Shown here piece by piece: positions 17,956 through 26,070 of a DNA stretch of 64,000 nucleotides. Origin of the DNA: Collinsella sp. Its GTDB lineage: Bacteria; Actinomycetota; Coriobacteriia; Coriobacteriales; Coriobacteriaceae. The stretch's first letter is position 1. Every line of letters begins with the position of its first letter. The stretch lies in the NCBI GenBank assembly GCA_018380195.1, contig JAGZUC010000001.1, forward strand, positions 1 to 64,000, read 5' to 3'. Position numbers and translations under genes: made by a program. The notes below the pieces were generated by a model. The model had not been told where the DNA came from, searched no databases, and saw only the letters and a program-made list of their open reading frames with translations.

Positions 17956-17994
17956 GTATAGATGTGCTGTAAAGAAGGGTGCGGGCTGGCTGCT

Positions 17995-18909
17995 ATGACT
18001 GATGCCGTTGAGGTTCTGCGAATTGATTCGCTCGAGGACGAGCGGCTCGATGCTTACGTGCGACTGACCGAGCGTGAGCTTCGCTGCGTGCTGGAGCCGC
18101 AGAAGGGCATTTTTATTGCGGAGAGCGCCAAGGTCATCGAGCGTGCCGTGCGCGCCGGATATGAGCCGGTGAGCTTTCTTTTGGGCGAGCGCTGGCTCAA
18201 CCAGATGATGCCGCTGTTTGACCAGCTTGTCGTGCGCGAGGGAGCGGGTCCGGTTCCCGTGTTCGTGGCCTCCATGGAGCTCATGGAGCAGTTGACGGGC
18301 TTTAACGTGACGCGCGGCGCGCTGGCGGCGTTCCGTCGCCCGCGTCAGATTCCGGTTGATGAGTTCTTGGGCGGCGTCGTCGAGGCGGCGGGGGATCGTC
18401 CGGTGCGCGTGTGCGTGCTTGAGGGTATTGTCGATCACACCAATGTTGGCGCGATTTTCCGCTCGGCTGCCGCATTGAACGTTGACGGTATTTTGGTCAG
18501 CCCGACGTGCTGCGACCCGCTGTACCGTCGCTCGGCCCGCGTGAGCATGGGCACCGTGTTTCAGGTGCCGTGGACGCGCATTGGCAGCGAGGCTCGTGTG
18601 TGGCCGCATGATGGCCTGGCGGTACTGCACGATGCCGGTTTTTCGTGTGCCGCTATGGCGTTGACGGACGATTCCGTATCGCTGGACGATCCCGTGCTGC
18701 AGGAGATTGACCGCTTGGCAATCTTTATGGGTACCGAGGGTGCCGGCTTGGGCGCCAAGACCATTGCCGGCTGTGACCACGCGGTGCGCATTCCGATGGC
18801 GCACGGGGTCGATTCGCTTAACGTGGCCGCGGCGAGCGCCGTCGCCTTTTGGCAGCTGTGCCCGCACGTGAGCAATGAGTATCACTACCAGCCGGGTTTG
18901 TATCACTAG
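17995..18909 (+). CDS. TrmH/SpoU family RNA methyltransferase
   Basis: This SPOUT-fold enzyme is predicted to 2'-O-methylate rRNA or tRNA using SAM. The 304-residue protein has an N-terminal substrate-binding region and the three SpoU motifs: EGIVDHTNVGAIFRSAAAL, FMGTEGAGL, and IPMAHGVDSLNVAAASAVAF. The start is uncertain: ATG 17995 (MTDAVEVL) looks protein-like, while an upstream in-frame ATG at 17962 is also open. The target nucleotide cannot be told from sequence. Confidence 0.87.
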   Translation: MTDAVEVLRIDSLEDERLDAYVRLTERELRCVLEPQKGIFIAESAKVIERAVRAGYEPVSFLLGERWLNQMMPLFDQLVVREGAGPVPVFVASMELMEQLTGFNVTRGALAAFRRPRQIPVDEFLGGVVEAAGDRPVRVCVLEGIVDHTNVGAIFRSAAALNVDGILVSPTCCDPLYRRSARVSMGTVFQVPWTRIGSEARVWPHDGLAVLHDAGFSCAAMALTDDSVSLDDPVLQEIDRLAIFMGTEGAGLGAKTIAGCDHAVRIPMAHGVDSLNVAAASAVAFWQLCPHVSNEYHYQPGLYH

Positions 18910-19033
18910 GCAGTTTTTCGCACCGCGCTCTAATTCGGGGTGTTCCGGTCGCCGCCAGTCGGTGCTAAGCTAGTATTGGCTTTGGTCTTAAATTGCCGTT
19001 ATGTTGTTTGACGTATGCTGGCGGGGAGGGCGT

Positions 19034-20383
19034 GTGGCTAAGAAATCTACGGCTATCGATGTAACGCAGGGTGTCATTTGGCAACAGCTGCTGTCGCTGT
19101 GCGTTCCCATCTTTTTTAGTTCGTTTTTTCAGCAGGCCTACACGCTTATCGGTACGTATATCGTTGGCCAGTTTGGCGGCAAGCTCGCGCTGGGTGGCAT
19201 TCAAGCCACGATGGTGCTCACCGAGCTCTGCATTGGCTTTTGCGTTGGCGTCGGCGCCGGCTGCGCGGTCATTACCGGTCAGTATTTTGGCCAGCACGAT
19301 GATGAGCGACTGAGTCGTTCGGTCCATACAGCCATGACGCTCGCGCTGGTGGGCGGTATCGCTTTCTCGATTCTTGGCATAGTGTTCGTTGAGCCCATGC
19401 TGGTGCTTATGAACACGCCGCATGAACTATTGGCCGAGGGTGTGGCCTATGCTCGCTGTTATTTTGCCGCGATGGTTGCGGCGCTGCTGCTGAATATGGG
19501 AACCGCACTGCTGCGTGCCGTGGGCGACACGCGCGGGCCCGCCGTGATCATTGCCTCTGGCTGCCTTGTTAACGTGGTGCTGGATATCATCTTTGTCGCT
19601 GTGTTGCATATGGAGGCGCTGGGCTGCGGCATCGCAGTGGCGCTGACCATTTGCTCCAATGCAACGATGATCGTGTTGCGCATGATGCGCGCTCCGGGTG
19701 CATGGCGTCTTTCGCTGTCTAAGCTCGGTATCGATCGCGGTATTTGCAAGAGTATGATCTCGTGTGGTCTGCCACTCGGTTTTCAATCGGCTGCCTATTC
19801 GATCTCGAACGTGCTGATCCAGGTGTCGGTTAATTCGTTTGGCGCCGATGTCACGACTGCTTGGGGTCTATCTGGGCGCCTGGATGGCATTATCTGGATG
19901 GTGACCGAGGCGCTCGGCGTATCGATCACTACGTTCTCGGCGCAGAACTTTGGCGCGCGCAACTACGAGCGCATGCGCAAGGGCTACCATACGTCGCTCG
20001 TGCTGTCGTTTATGCTCATTGGTGGCCTGTCTGCCGTGCTGCTGGTGTTCTCGGGTCCGTTGTCGCGTCTGTTTGTCGACGATGCTTCGATTTCGGCGTA
20101 CACCACGACGATTCTTCATTTCATCGCGCCGTTTTACGCGATCTTCTCGATTATCGAAAACGCGTCGGGCTCCATTCGCGGCGCCGGCGTGAGCTTGCAG
20201 CCTATGATGCTCACCATCTTTGGCACCGTTGTCTTGAGGGTGATCTGGGTGTTTGCAATCATGCCCTTCGATCCGTCGCTTGAGCATCTACTGCTGGTCT
20301 ACCCCGTAACCTGGGTAATCACCGCAACCATGTTCATCGTCTACCATCACAGCGGAAACTGGCTCGGCCGCGCCACCGCCTAG
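19034..20383 (+). CDS. MATE family efflux transporter
   Basis: This 449-residue polytopic membrane protein of the MATE (multi-antimicrobial extrusion) family has about twelve hydrophobic segments in two related halves. Family features include QQLLSLCVPIFFSSFFQQAY near the start and the Y.IGQFGGKLALGG-type loop. These transporters export drugs or metabolites in exchange for Na+ or H+. GGGGAGGG (19023-19030) favours the GTG at 19034 over the upstream ATG 19001. Its stop codon lies in an inverted repeat shared with the stop of the convergent cobO remnant. Confidence 0.9.
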   Translation: MAKKSTAIDVTQGVIWQQLLSLCVPIFFSSFFQQAYTLIGTYIVGQFGGKLALGGIQATMVLTELCIGFCVGVGAGCAVITGQYFGQHDDERLSRSVHTAMTLALVGGIAFSILGIVFVEPMLVLMNTPHELLAEGVAYARCYFAAMVAALLLNMGTALLRAVGDTRGPAVIIASGCLVNVVLDIIFVAVLHMEALGCGIAVALTICSNATMIVLRMMRAPGAWRLSLSKLGIDRGICKSMISCGLPLGFQSAAYSISNVLIQVSVNSFGADVTTAWGLSGRLDGIIWMVTEALGVSITTFSAQNFGARNYERMRKGYHTSLVLSFMLIGGLSAVLLVFSGPLSRLFVDDASISAYTTTILHFIAPFYAIFSIIENASGSIRGAGVSLQPMMLTIFGTVVLRVIWVFAIMPFDPSLEHLLLVYPVTWVITATMFIVYHHSGNWLGRATA

Positions 20384-20409
20384 CCATTCGGGACGTCCCC
20401 AATGGCTAG
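20380..20409. repeat. Inverted repeat spanning two convergent stop codons
   Basis: CTAGCCATT (20380-20388) and AATGGCTAG (20401-20409) flank an inner GGGACGTCCC palindrome. The arms contain the TAG stop of the MATE gene and the TAG stop of the cobO remnant on the other strand. There is no T-run, so termination is uncertain. Confidence 0.6.
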
Positions 20410-20653
20410 TATTCGATGCCTTGGCGGGCTAGGAGTCCTTCGTCGAAGTAGTGTTTGATGGGGCGCATTTCGGTGACAAGGTCGGCGAGGTTCGCGAGGG
20501 GCAGCAAGCCCCGGCCGGTGAGCACGAGCTCCGTGGTGGCGGGCTTTATCGCGATCAGCGCTTCGACATCCTCGCGCGTCACGAAGCAGCCGTCGTCTTG
20601 CCCTTGCCGTCGCCTGTATAGATTTGAACCTTGCCGACTTACAGTGATGCCAT
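20406..20653 (-). pseudogene. Internally deleted cob(I)alamin adenosyltransferase (CobO-type)
   Basis: On the - strand, ATG at 20653 follows GGACAGAG. The sequence then encodes KVQIYTGDGKGKTTAA, the P-loop N-terminus of a CobO/BtuR-type adenosyltransferase. It jumps at once, in a different frame, to FVTREDVEALIAIKP... LVLTGRGL... TEMRPIKHYFDEG and RQGIEY-stop, the family's C-terminus. A stop also occurs five codons after the ATG. The central ~100 residues are missing, so this is a frameshifted deletion remnant. The intact enzyme adenosylates cobalamin precursors with ATP. Confidence 0.82.
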
Positions 20654-20745
20654 CTCTGTCCTTTCGTGCCCGGCGTCGGTTTATCGTCGCTCGGGTTGGG
20701 TATTCTAGAAACCATTATCAACCCCAGTAGATGGAGTTCAAGCAG

Positions 20746-22638
20746 ATGGAGATGGATGACAACAAGCGTAGACGGAATATGATCCTCTACGTGCTCATCG
20801 CCTTCGTCGTCTACCTCGTGCTCTCGACCGTTCTGTTCCCCAACATCGGTCACACGCAGCAGATTACGAAGACCGATTACTCGACGTTTGTGAAAGTGCT
20901 CGACAAGAAGAGCGTCGAAAAGGTCGAGTACAACACCGACGACTATACGATTTATTACACCAAGAAGGGCGAGGACGAGAACATCGCCTATAAGACGACC
21001 GGTGTGCCGAACGATGCGGGCTTTACCGATCGCGTGCTTGAGTCTGGCGCTTCGCTGGAGTCGGTCGTTCCCGATAAAAACTCGGGTTTGATGACCTACT
21101 ACCTGCTCACACTCATTCTTCCCATGGCGATTTTCTTCCTCATCGGTTGGTGGCTCAACCGCCGCATGAAGAAGGCTATGGGCGATGACGGCCCGTCGAT
21201 GAACTTTGGCGGCGGCGGTTTTGGCGGCGGCGGACTGGGTAAGTCCGGCGCGCGCGTGATCGCCTCCAAGGACGTGGGCGTGACCTTTAAGGACGTCGCC
21301 GGCCAGGAAGAGGCCAAGGAGTCTCTCAAGGAGGTCGTCGACTTTCTGGAGAAGCCGCAGCGCTACGAGGAGATCGGCGCCAAGCTGCCGCGCGGTGCTC
21401 TCCTTGTTGGCCCTCCGGGTACCGGTAAGACCCTGCTTGCCAAGGCTGTTGCCGGCGAGGCCGGTGTTCCGTTCTTTAGCATTTCGGGCTCTGAGTTCGT
21501 TGAGATGTTTGTTGGTCGCGGCGCTGCAAAGGTTCGTGACCTGTTTAAGCAGGCCAAGGAAAAGGCCCCGTGTATCGTCTTTATCGATGAGATCGATACC
21601 ATCGGTAAGAAGCGCGATGGCGGCGGCTTTAGCGGCAACGACGAGCGCGAGCAGACGCTCAATCAGTTGCTGACCGAGATGGATGGTTTCGATAACCACA
21701 AGGGTATCGTTGTCCTTGCCGCAACCAACCGCCCCGACAGTCTCGATCCCGCTCTACTGCGCCCCGGTCGTTTTGACCGCCGCATCCCCGTCGAGTTGCC
21801 CGATCTGACCGGCCGTAAGAACATCCTCGAGCTCCACGCCAAGAGTGTGAAGACCGAGCCGCCGATCGATCTGACCGCGATTGCCCGTGCCACGCCCGGT
21901 GCCTCGGGCGCCGACCTGGCCAATATCATCAACGAGGGCGCCCTGCGCGCCGTTCGCGAGGGTCGCAAGCGTGCAACCCAGGACGACTTCGAGGAGTCGG
22001 TGGAGGTCGTCATTGCCGGCCAACAGCGTAAGTCCACGGTGCTGTCCGACCACGAGAAGCAGGTCGTTTCTTATCACGAGATCGGCCATGCCATCGTTGC
22101 CGCTCGCCAGAAGGGCTCTGCGCCGGTCACGAAGATCACCATCGTGCCGCGCACGAGCGGTGCTCTTGGTTATACCATGCAGGTCGAGGAGGACGAGCGC
22201 TTCCTGACGACGCGCCAGGAGGTCTTGGACAAGCTCGCCGTCTACTGCGGCGGCCGTGCGGCCGAGGAGCTCATCTTTGGCGAGATGACGACCGGCGCCG
22301 CCAACGATATCGAGCAGGCCACCAAGCTCGCCCGCAATATGGTGACTCGCTTTGGTATGTCCGACGAGTTTGGCATGATGGCGCTCGGTACCGTGCAGAA
22401 CGCGTATCTCAACCAGGACACGTCGCTCACCTGCGCCCCCGGTACGGCCGAGCGTGTGGACGCGATTGTCGCTAAGCTAATCGAGGACGCGCACGATCGC
22501 GCTCTGCAGATCCTCAAGGAGAACAAGTTCAAGCTCCATGAGCTGGCTCGTTATCTGTACAAGAAGGAGACCATCACGGGCGAGGAGTTCATGAACCTCC
22601 TCACGCGTGAGAATCCGCTGATGCCCAATCAGCAGTAA
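20746..22638 (+). CDS. ftsH: ATP-dependent zinc metalloprotease FtsH
   Basis: FtsH is the membrane-anchored AAA+ protease for membrane-protein quality control. It has two N-terminal membrane segments (MILYVLIAFVVYLVLS; YYLLTLILPMAIFFLIG), a Gly-rich linker, Walker A GPPGTGKT near residue 223, Walker B CIVFIDEID, the SRH arginines in RPGRFDR, and the zinc site HEIGH near residue 444. An in-frame ATG at 20731 is possible, but GGAG inside that codon run is well placed for ATG 20746 (MEMDDNKRRR). It gives 630 residues, normal for the family. Confidence 0.95.
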   Translation: MEMDDNKRRRNMILYVLIAFVVYLVLSTVLFPNIGHTQQITKTDYSTFVKVLDKKSVEKVEYNTDDYTIYYTKKGEDENIAYKTTGVPNDAGFTDRVLESGASLESVVPDKNSGLMTYYLLTLILPMAIFFLIGWWLNRRMKKAMGDDGPSMNFGGGGFGGGGLGKSGARVIASKDVGVTFKDVAGQEEAKESLKEVVDFLEKPQRYEEIGAKLPRGALLVGPPGTGKTLLAKAVAGEAGVPFFSISGSEFVEMFVGRGAAKVRDLFKQAKEKAPCIVFIDEIDTIGKKRDGGGFSGNDEREQTLNQLLTEMDGFDNHKGIVVLAATNRPDSLDPALLRPGRFDRRIPVELPDLTGRKNILELHAKSVKTEPPIDLTAIARATPGASGADLANIINEGALRAVREGRKRATQDDFEESVEVVIAGQQRKSTVLSDHEKQVVSYHEIGHAIVAARQKGSAPVTKITIVPRTSGALGYTMQVEEDERFLTTRQEVLDKLAVYCGGRAAEELIFGEMTTGAANDIEQATKLARNMVTRFGMSDEFGMMALGTVQNAYLNQDTSLTCAPGTAERVDAIVAKLIEDAHDRALQILKENKFKLHELARYLYKKETITGEEFMNLLTRENPLMPNQQ

Positions 22639-22664
22639 CGCCGCGGCCGATCCAGTAAACGCCG

Positions 22665-22702
22665 ACGCCCCATTTGAGCAGCTTTCTCAAATGGGGCGTT
22701 TT
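22665..22702 (+). terminator. Terminator after ftsH
   Basis: ACGCCCCATTTGAG (22665-22678) pairs perfectly with CTCAAATGGGGCGT (22686-22699) around 7 bases, followed by TTTTG. Confidence 0.88.
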
Positions 22703-22719
22703 GCTTGAGAGGGATGGAA

Positions 22720-23211
22720 ATGAAGATCGTGGTGAGCGCCTGTTTAATGGGCGAGAGCTGCAAGTATAACGGGCTCGACAACTATCATCGAGAGCTGATC
22801 GAGGCTTGCGAGCGCACGGGGACCGAGGTCCTCTTGGTGTGCCCTGAGGTCTTTGGCGGCCTGCCCACGCCGCGCAAGCCGTCCGAGATTGTGAACGGCG
22901 AGGTCCGTACCTGCGAGGGCATCTCGGTTGATCGCAAATTTCGCCTGGGTGCCCAACGTGCGCTCGATATGTGCGAGCAGGCAGGCGGACCGGAAGAGAT
23001 AGTCGCGTGCATCCTTCAGGACCGCAGCCCCTCGTGCGGTGCGGGTCACATCTACGACGGCACCTTTAGCGGTACGCTCACCGCGGGCAACGGTGTTTTC
23101 GTCGACCTGCTCCTGCGCCACGGCTACCGTGTGATCCCGGCAAGCGAGTTCGACCCCAGCATGTTGGAACATTGTCCACAGCACTCGAACCCAACATTTC
23201 CTCTCGGGTGA
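22720..23211 (+). CDS. DUF523 family protein
   Basis: This small cysteine-containing DUF523 protein has unknown biochemical function. Visible family signatures are VSACLMGESCKYNG at the start, VCPEVFGGLPTPR, and CILQDRSPSCG. GAGAGGGA before ATG 22720 sets the start, giving 163 residues. The core seems complete to about RVIPASEFDP; the last ~17 residues do not look like the family. They overlap, on the other strand, the end of a serine recombinase remnant, so the 3' end may have been altered by an insertion/deletion event. Confidence 0.8.
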   Translation: MKIVVSACLMGESCKYNGLDNYHRELIEACERTGTEVLLVCPEVFGGLPTPRKPSEIVNGEVRTCEGISVDRKFRLGAQRALDMCEQAGGPEEIVACILQDRSPSCGAGHIYDGTFSGTLTAGNGVFVDLLLRHGYRVIPASEFDPSMLEHCPQHSNPTFPLG

Positions 23212-23284
23212 CCGTTTTGGCATCATCCGTGAATTTGATATCGAGTACGACCCGGTCATCAAAGACGTAGACCGAGTTGACAGG
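23165..23284 (-). pseudogene. C-terminal remnant of a serine recombinase
   Basis: On the - strand the segment VNSVYVFDDRVVLDIKF, then TDDAKTVTREEMLG and SSAVDNVP, resembles the extreme C-terminus of large serine recombinases (phage/conjugative-element integrases). No catalytic or zinc domain is present, and the reading frame continues into unrelated sequence overlapping the DUF523 gene. It is about 40 residues of debris. The family call is from recollection of such C-termini and is moderate. Confidence 0.5.
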
Positions 23285-23394
23285 CGCCGTACCCAGGCAG
23301 CCCCTCCCCGCGGCCCTCGCGCAGGAACGCGTACACGGCCCTCCCGTCTCTTGCGCCCCCCCCGGAACTGTCCACATCAGTGTAGCCAATCTAG

Positions 23395-23616
23395 TCCGCC
23401 AAGGGCTGCAGCCCGGACAACGCGGCGATGGAGGGCTTCTTCGGCCTGCTCAAGAAGGAGTTCTGGCACGGCAGGGACTGGTCGGACTGGACCCCCGCCT
23501 GCTTCATCGAGGAGCTCGGGGGCTGGATCGGCCGATACAATACGGAGAGGCATAGCGATGCGCTCGGTGGCCGTACGCCGGCCGAGTTCCACTCCGCGCT
23601 GGGAAGGGCCGCGTAA
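23395..23616 (+). pseudogene. IS3-type transposase C-terminal fragment
   Basis: The frame downstream of a TAG at 23392 encodes SAKGCSPDNAAMEGFFGLLK, then the D-x35-E catalytic core end and IGRYNTERHSDALGGRTPAEF. This matches the end of the IS3-family OrfB integrase (DNA-ME-FFG-LK-E ... YN-R-H--LGG--P--F). Only the last ~73 residues remain and no start codon or OrfA is present. The inverted ends could not be defined with confidence. Confidence 0.78.
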
Positions 23617-23730
23617 CGGTCCAAGAAATCGTCCGCTGTCCCCATTCTTGCCCCTTTGGGACGGCTTCTTGTTGGGGCGTGCCTGCCCCGGACCCTGCTA
23701 GGAACGAGTGTAGCAAACTGGAATTTTAAA

Positions 23731-24333
23731 TTAGTCTTTGCAAATAACCTTTGAACCTTCACCATCAATTACAATTCCCTGACGATTGTTAATTGGGCAT
23801 AGATTCAAATCCGAAAACTCAGTTATTATTTTCTCGGTAACTTTCTTAAATGGTGCTGTAAGAAAATGCGGAAGAACATAGAAATCAATCAAATTAAGCC
23901 CTGCATCATCTTCTTGTGAGTAGTCCTCCGGCTTTTCATCCATTTGCTCGATATATTGGATGTTTGGAGCGCATACAATCGCACCTGCTGATTCACCAAT
24001 CATCAGTTTTCCCTTTGCCAATTCTTTCTTCAACAGCTCATCCGTTCCCGTTTTACGGAGCTGGTCTATAAGGAAAAAAGAATTTCCGCCGGTAAAATAG
24101 ATCACATCCGCATCTTCAAAAAGAGACTGTATCGTTGAATAAGCCTCCGTTGAAATATCAATTTCAGTTACGATTGCTCCCAACTTTTTGAATAATTTTC
24201 GAGCCGAGCCGACATAACCGGTGTAGCCTTCACGCAGCGAAGCTGTTGGAATAAATGCGACTTTTTTATTTTCAATTTCTTCCTTTATCAGGCTTCCTAC
24301 ACTTGAAAAGTGCGAACATAAAAACAGTTTCAT
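23731..24333 (-). CDS. Peptidase E-like (S51 family) protein, AT-rich and probably acquired
   Basis: This 200-residue protein has the class I glutamine-amidotransferase-like fold of peptidase S51. The nucleophilic serine is in GESAGA and the upstream FTGGNSFFLIDQL segment is typical. Peptidase E cleaves Asp-X dipeptides, but many homologues are uncharacterised. ATG 24333 has AAAGGAG seven bases before it. Codons are strikingly A/T-rich (many AAA, ATT, TTT) compared with every neighbour, and IS/recombinase debris lies just downstream. Transfer from a low-G+C Firmicute is inferred. Confidence 0.83.
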   Translation of the reverse strand: MKLFLCSHFSSVGSLIKEEIENKKVAFIPTASLREGYTGYVGSARKLFKKLGAIVTEIDISTEAYSTIQSLFEDADVIYFTGGNSFFLIDQLRKTGTDELLKKELAKGKLMIGESAGAIVCAPNIQYIEQMDEKPEDYSQEDDAGLNLIDFYVLPHFLTAPFKKVTEKIITEFSDLNLCPINNRQGIVIDGEGSKVICKD

Positions 24334-24635
24334 CAATATTCTCCTTTATATATAAATTCTTATTTGTTGAACTAAGCCGTGAATACCATACTCTCCAATG
24401 AAAGAACGCCCTGATATAGCGTAATTTGCTGTTTTCCTACGTACGTGCGTACACACTCCACAGGAATTCTTAGGGCCCTGCCCCCTTAGCACACGGACTT
24501 TGGAACAAAGACTAGTGTGTTACGCCTTGCCAGAGGTGTACAGGCTCCCGGTACGCACGTACGCAGCAATTGCCATCAATGCGCCATATAAGTGGCGATC
24601 AAGTTCGCATAAAGCGACCTTGGTTTCGCAAAATA
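24334..24635. other. Gene-free region with a 13-bp inverted repeat
   Basis: CGTACGTGCGTAC (24440-24452) and its exact inverse GTACGCACGTACG (24551-24563) bracket about 98 bases. Inside, CACAC, CTTTG, CAAAG and GTGTG (about 24483-24513) can form a nested hairpin. I see no convincing gene. The layout resembles a miniature element or a recombination footprint, but that is only a guess. Confidence 0.4.
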
Positions 24636-24674
24636 AAAGGCAGGATACCATCACCACGATGATACCCTGCCTTT
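24636..24674. terminator. Long hairpin in the intergenic region
   Basis: AAAGGCAGGATACCATC pairs with GATGATACCCTGCCTTT (two mismatches) around ACCAC. AAA/TTT flanks on both sides fit a bidirectional terminator. Confidence 0.65.
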
Positions 24675-24793
24675 GTTCGTTCCTGTTTACCGTTCCGAGT
24701 AGTCCTTCCGCAGAATTTCCGATAAAAAAACGTACCCGAACCCTTTCTCGTAAAGAACCGGGTTCGAGTACGAACTGAATGGTGGAGCAATAA

Positions 24794-24834
24794 AAAACCA
24801 CCACAAAGGTGCCTGTCCCCTTTGTGGTGGTTTT
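24794..24834. terminator. Dispersed hairpin, copy 1, terminator of the dehydrogenase gene
   Basis: AAAACCACCACAAAGG (24794-24809) pairs perfectly with 24819-24834 around TGCCTGTCC. On the - strand it is followed by a T-run and lies 10 bases past the dehydrogenase stop. The same hairpin, including its loop, occurs inverted at 32436-32476. Confidence 0.85.
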
Positions 24835-24843
24835 GGGTTAGAA

Positions 24844-25926
24844 CTAGAGGGTGTGGCCGTAGGCGTTGGCGGTCTTGATGGCGGCGGCGAATTTTTCGTC
24901 GGTGAAGGGCTCCGGGTTGCCTTGCTTCCACTCGTTGGTGGCGTGCGCGTGCTCGCACAGGGCAGGGATATCGGTCTCGGAAAGCCCGACCTGCTCAAGC
25001 GTTACGGGCAGCCCCATCTGCTTGTTGAAGTCAGCATAGCGCTTAAGGTTCTCGGTGTCGCCCGTGTAGGCGAACAACACCAGCACGCCCAGGCTTACGA
25101 CTTCGCCGTGCAGGTAGGTGCCCTCACGCGGAATGCTGCAGGTGGCGTTGTAGAACGCGTGCGCCACGCTCGAGTTGTAGTAGTAATCGTTCTGGTTGGT
25201 CAGGTTCGAGACATAGCCCGTGTTGACCACGATGTCGAGCGCGATCTGCTTGACGGCCTCGCTCGACAGATTCTGACGAACGTCCTCAAGACCCTGAACA
25301 CCATAGGTAAACAGCGGCTCGGAACAGGTGTGGGCAAGAGCCAGGCCAAGGCCGGCGGTGTGCTCCAGGTCGCCGGCGCTCGTGGCGTACTCGACTTCGG
25401 GCTGCTTGGACAGGGCGTCGCCCACGCCGGCCCAGAAGTACTCCGCCGGAGCCTCGGCGATGATCTTGGGATTGATGAAGATGTGCGCCGGTCGGTTGGG
25501 GTACGAATAGCCCTCGAGCGATCCATCGTCGTTGTAGACGACGGCAATGGCGGTCGCGGCGGAACAGTTAGAGCAAATCGTCGGCACCGTAAAGACAATC
25601 TTCTTGAGCTCGATTGCCGCTGTCTTGACGGTATCGAGCGCCTTGCCGCCGCCGCAAGCAATGAGCACGTCGGCTTCCTGGCAGGCGGGGGAGTTTACGA
25701 CCTTGGCGATATTGGCACGCGTACTGTTGGTACCGTAGACGCGCGTCTCCAGGACCTCGACATCGGTACCTTCAAGTGCCGCCTCGATTCCCGGCAGCGC
25801 CGCAGCCAGGGCTCGCTTGCCGCCAATGATGGCGACTTTCTTCGCGCCGTACTCCGCCAGTGCAGTTGGCAGCTTGGTAAAGCAATCCTCGCCAACGGTG
25901 TAGTCGCTCATTCCAATTGTGCGCAT
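24844..25926 (-). CDS. Iron-containing alcohol dehydrogenase / glycerol dehydrogenase family protein
   Basis: This 360-residue protein belongs to the group III (iron/zinc) dehydrogenases. The NAD-binding GGGKALDTVKT lies near residue 91 and PTICSNCSAATAIAVVY near 115, as in glycerol dehydrogenase-like members. The Asp and two His residues expected to bind the metal lie in AGVGDALSK, AHAFYNA and LHGEVVS. Substrate cannot be decided from sequence; glycerol or another polyol is plausible. It stands alone, diverging from the ileS T-box leader. Confidence 0.85.
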   Translation of the reverse strand: MRTIGMSDYTVGEDCFTKLPTALAEYGAKKVAIIGGKRALAAALPGIEAALEGTDVEVLETRVYGTNSTRANIAKVVNSPACQEADVLIACGGGKALDTVKTAAIELKKIVFTVPTICSNCSAATAIAVVYNDDGSLEGYSYPNRPAHIFINPKIIAEAPAEYFWAGVGDALSKQPEVEYATSAGDLEHTAGLGLALAHTCSEPLFTYGVQGLEDVRQNLSSEAVKQIALDIVVNTGYVSNLTNQNDYYYNSSVAHAFYNATCSIPREGTYLHGEVVSLGVLVLFAYTGDTENLKRYADFNKQMGLPVTLEQVGLSETDIPALCEHAHATNEWKQGNPEPFTDEKFAAAIKTANAYGHTL

Positions 25927-26050
25927 AGCAGCCTTCTTTCGTTCGATAAAGTGCTTTCAGGTATTTTGCTCCTAGTGAAGGCTTGTAATAGCGAGAAATT
26001 TCGAACGTATAAAACCAGTGTTGAGGGTTTTTTGCCGACGCGGAACGTGC

Positions 26051-26056
26051 TAGCAT
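26051..26056 (+). promoter_or_regulatory. Possible -10 element of the ileS leader
   Basis: TAGCAT lies about 20 bases before the first T-box stem. No well-spaced -35 is evident, so the promoter call is tentative. Confidence 0.3.
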
Positions 26057-26070
26057 ACACCGCATAAGCG

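Noticed and set aside
24483..24513. Nested hairpin considered as an integron attC site
   Set aside because: No attC core sites, no integron integrase gene and no cassette array are visible.
24500..24778. 92-codon ORF in the intergenic region near the foreign gene
   Set aside because: No ribosome-binding site, it runs through a terminator hairpin, and the composition shows no protein-like pattern.
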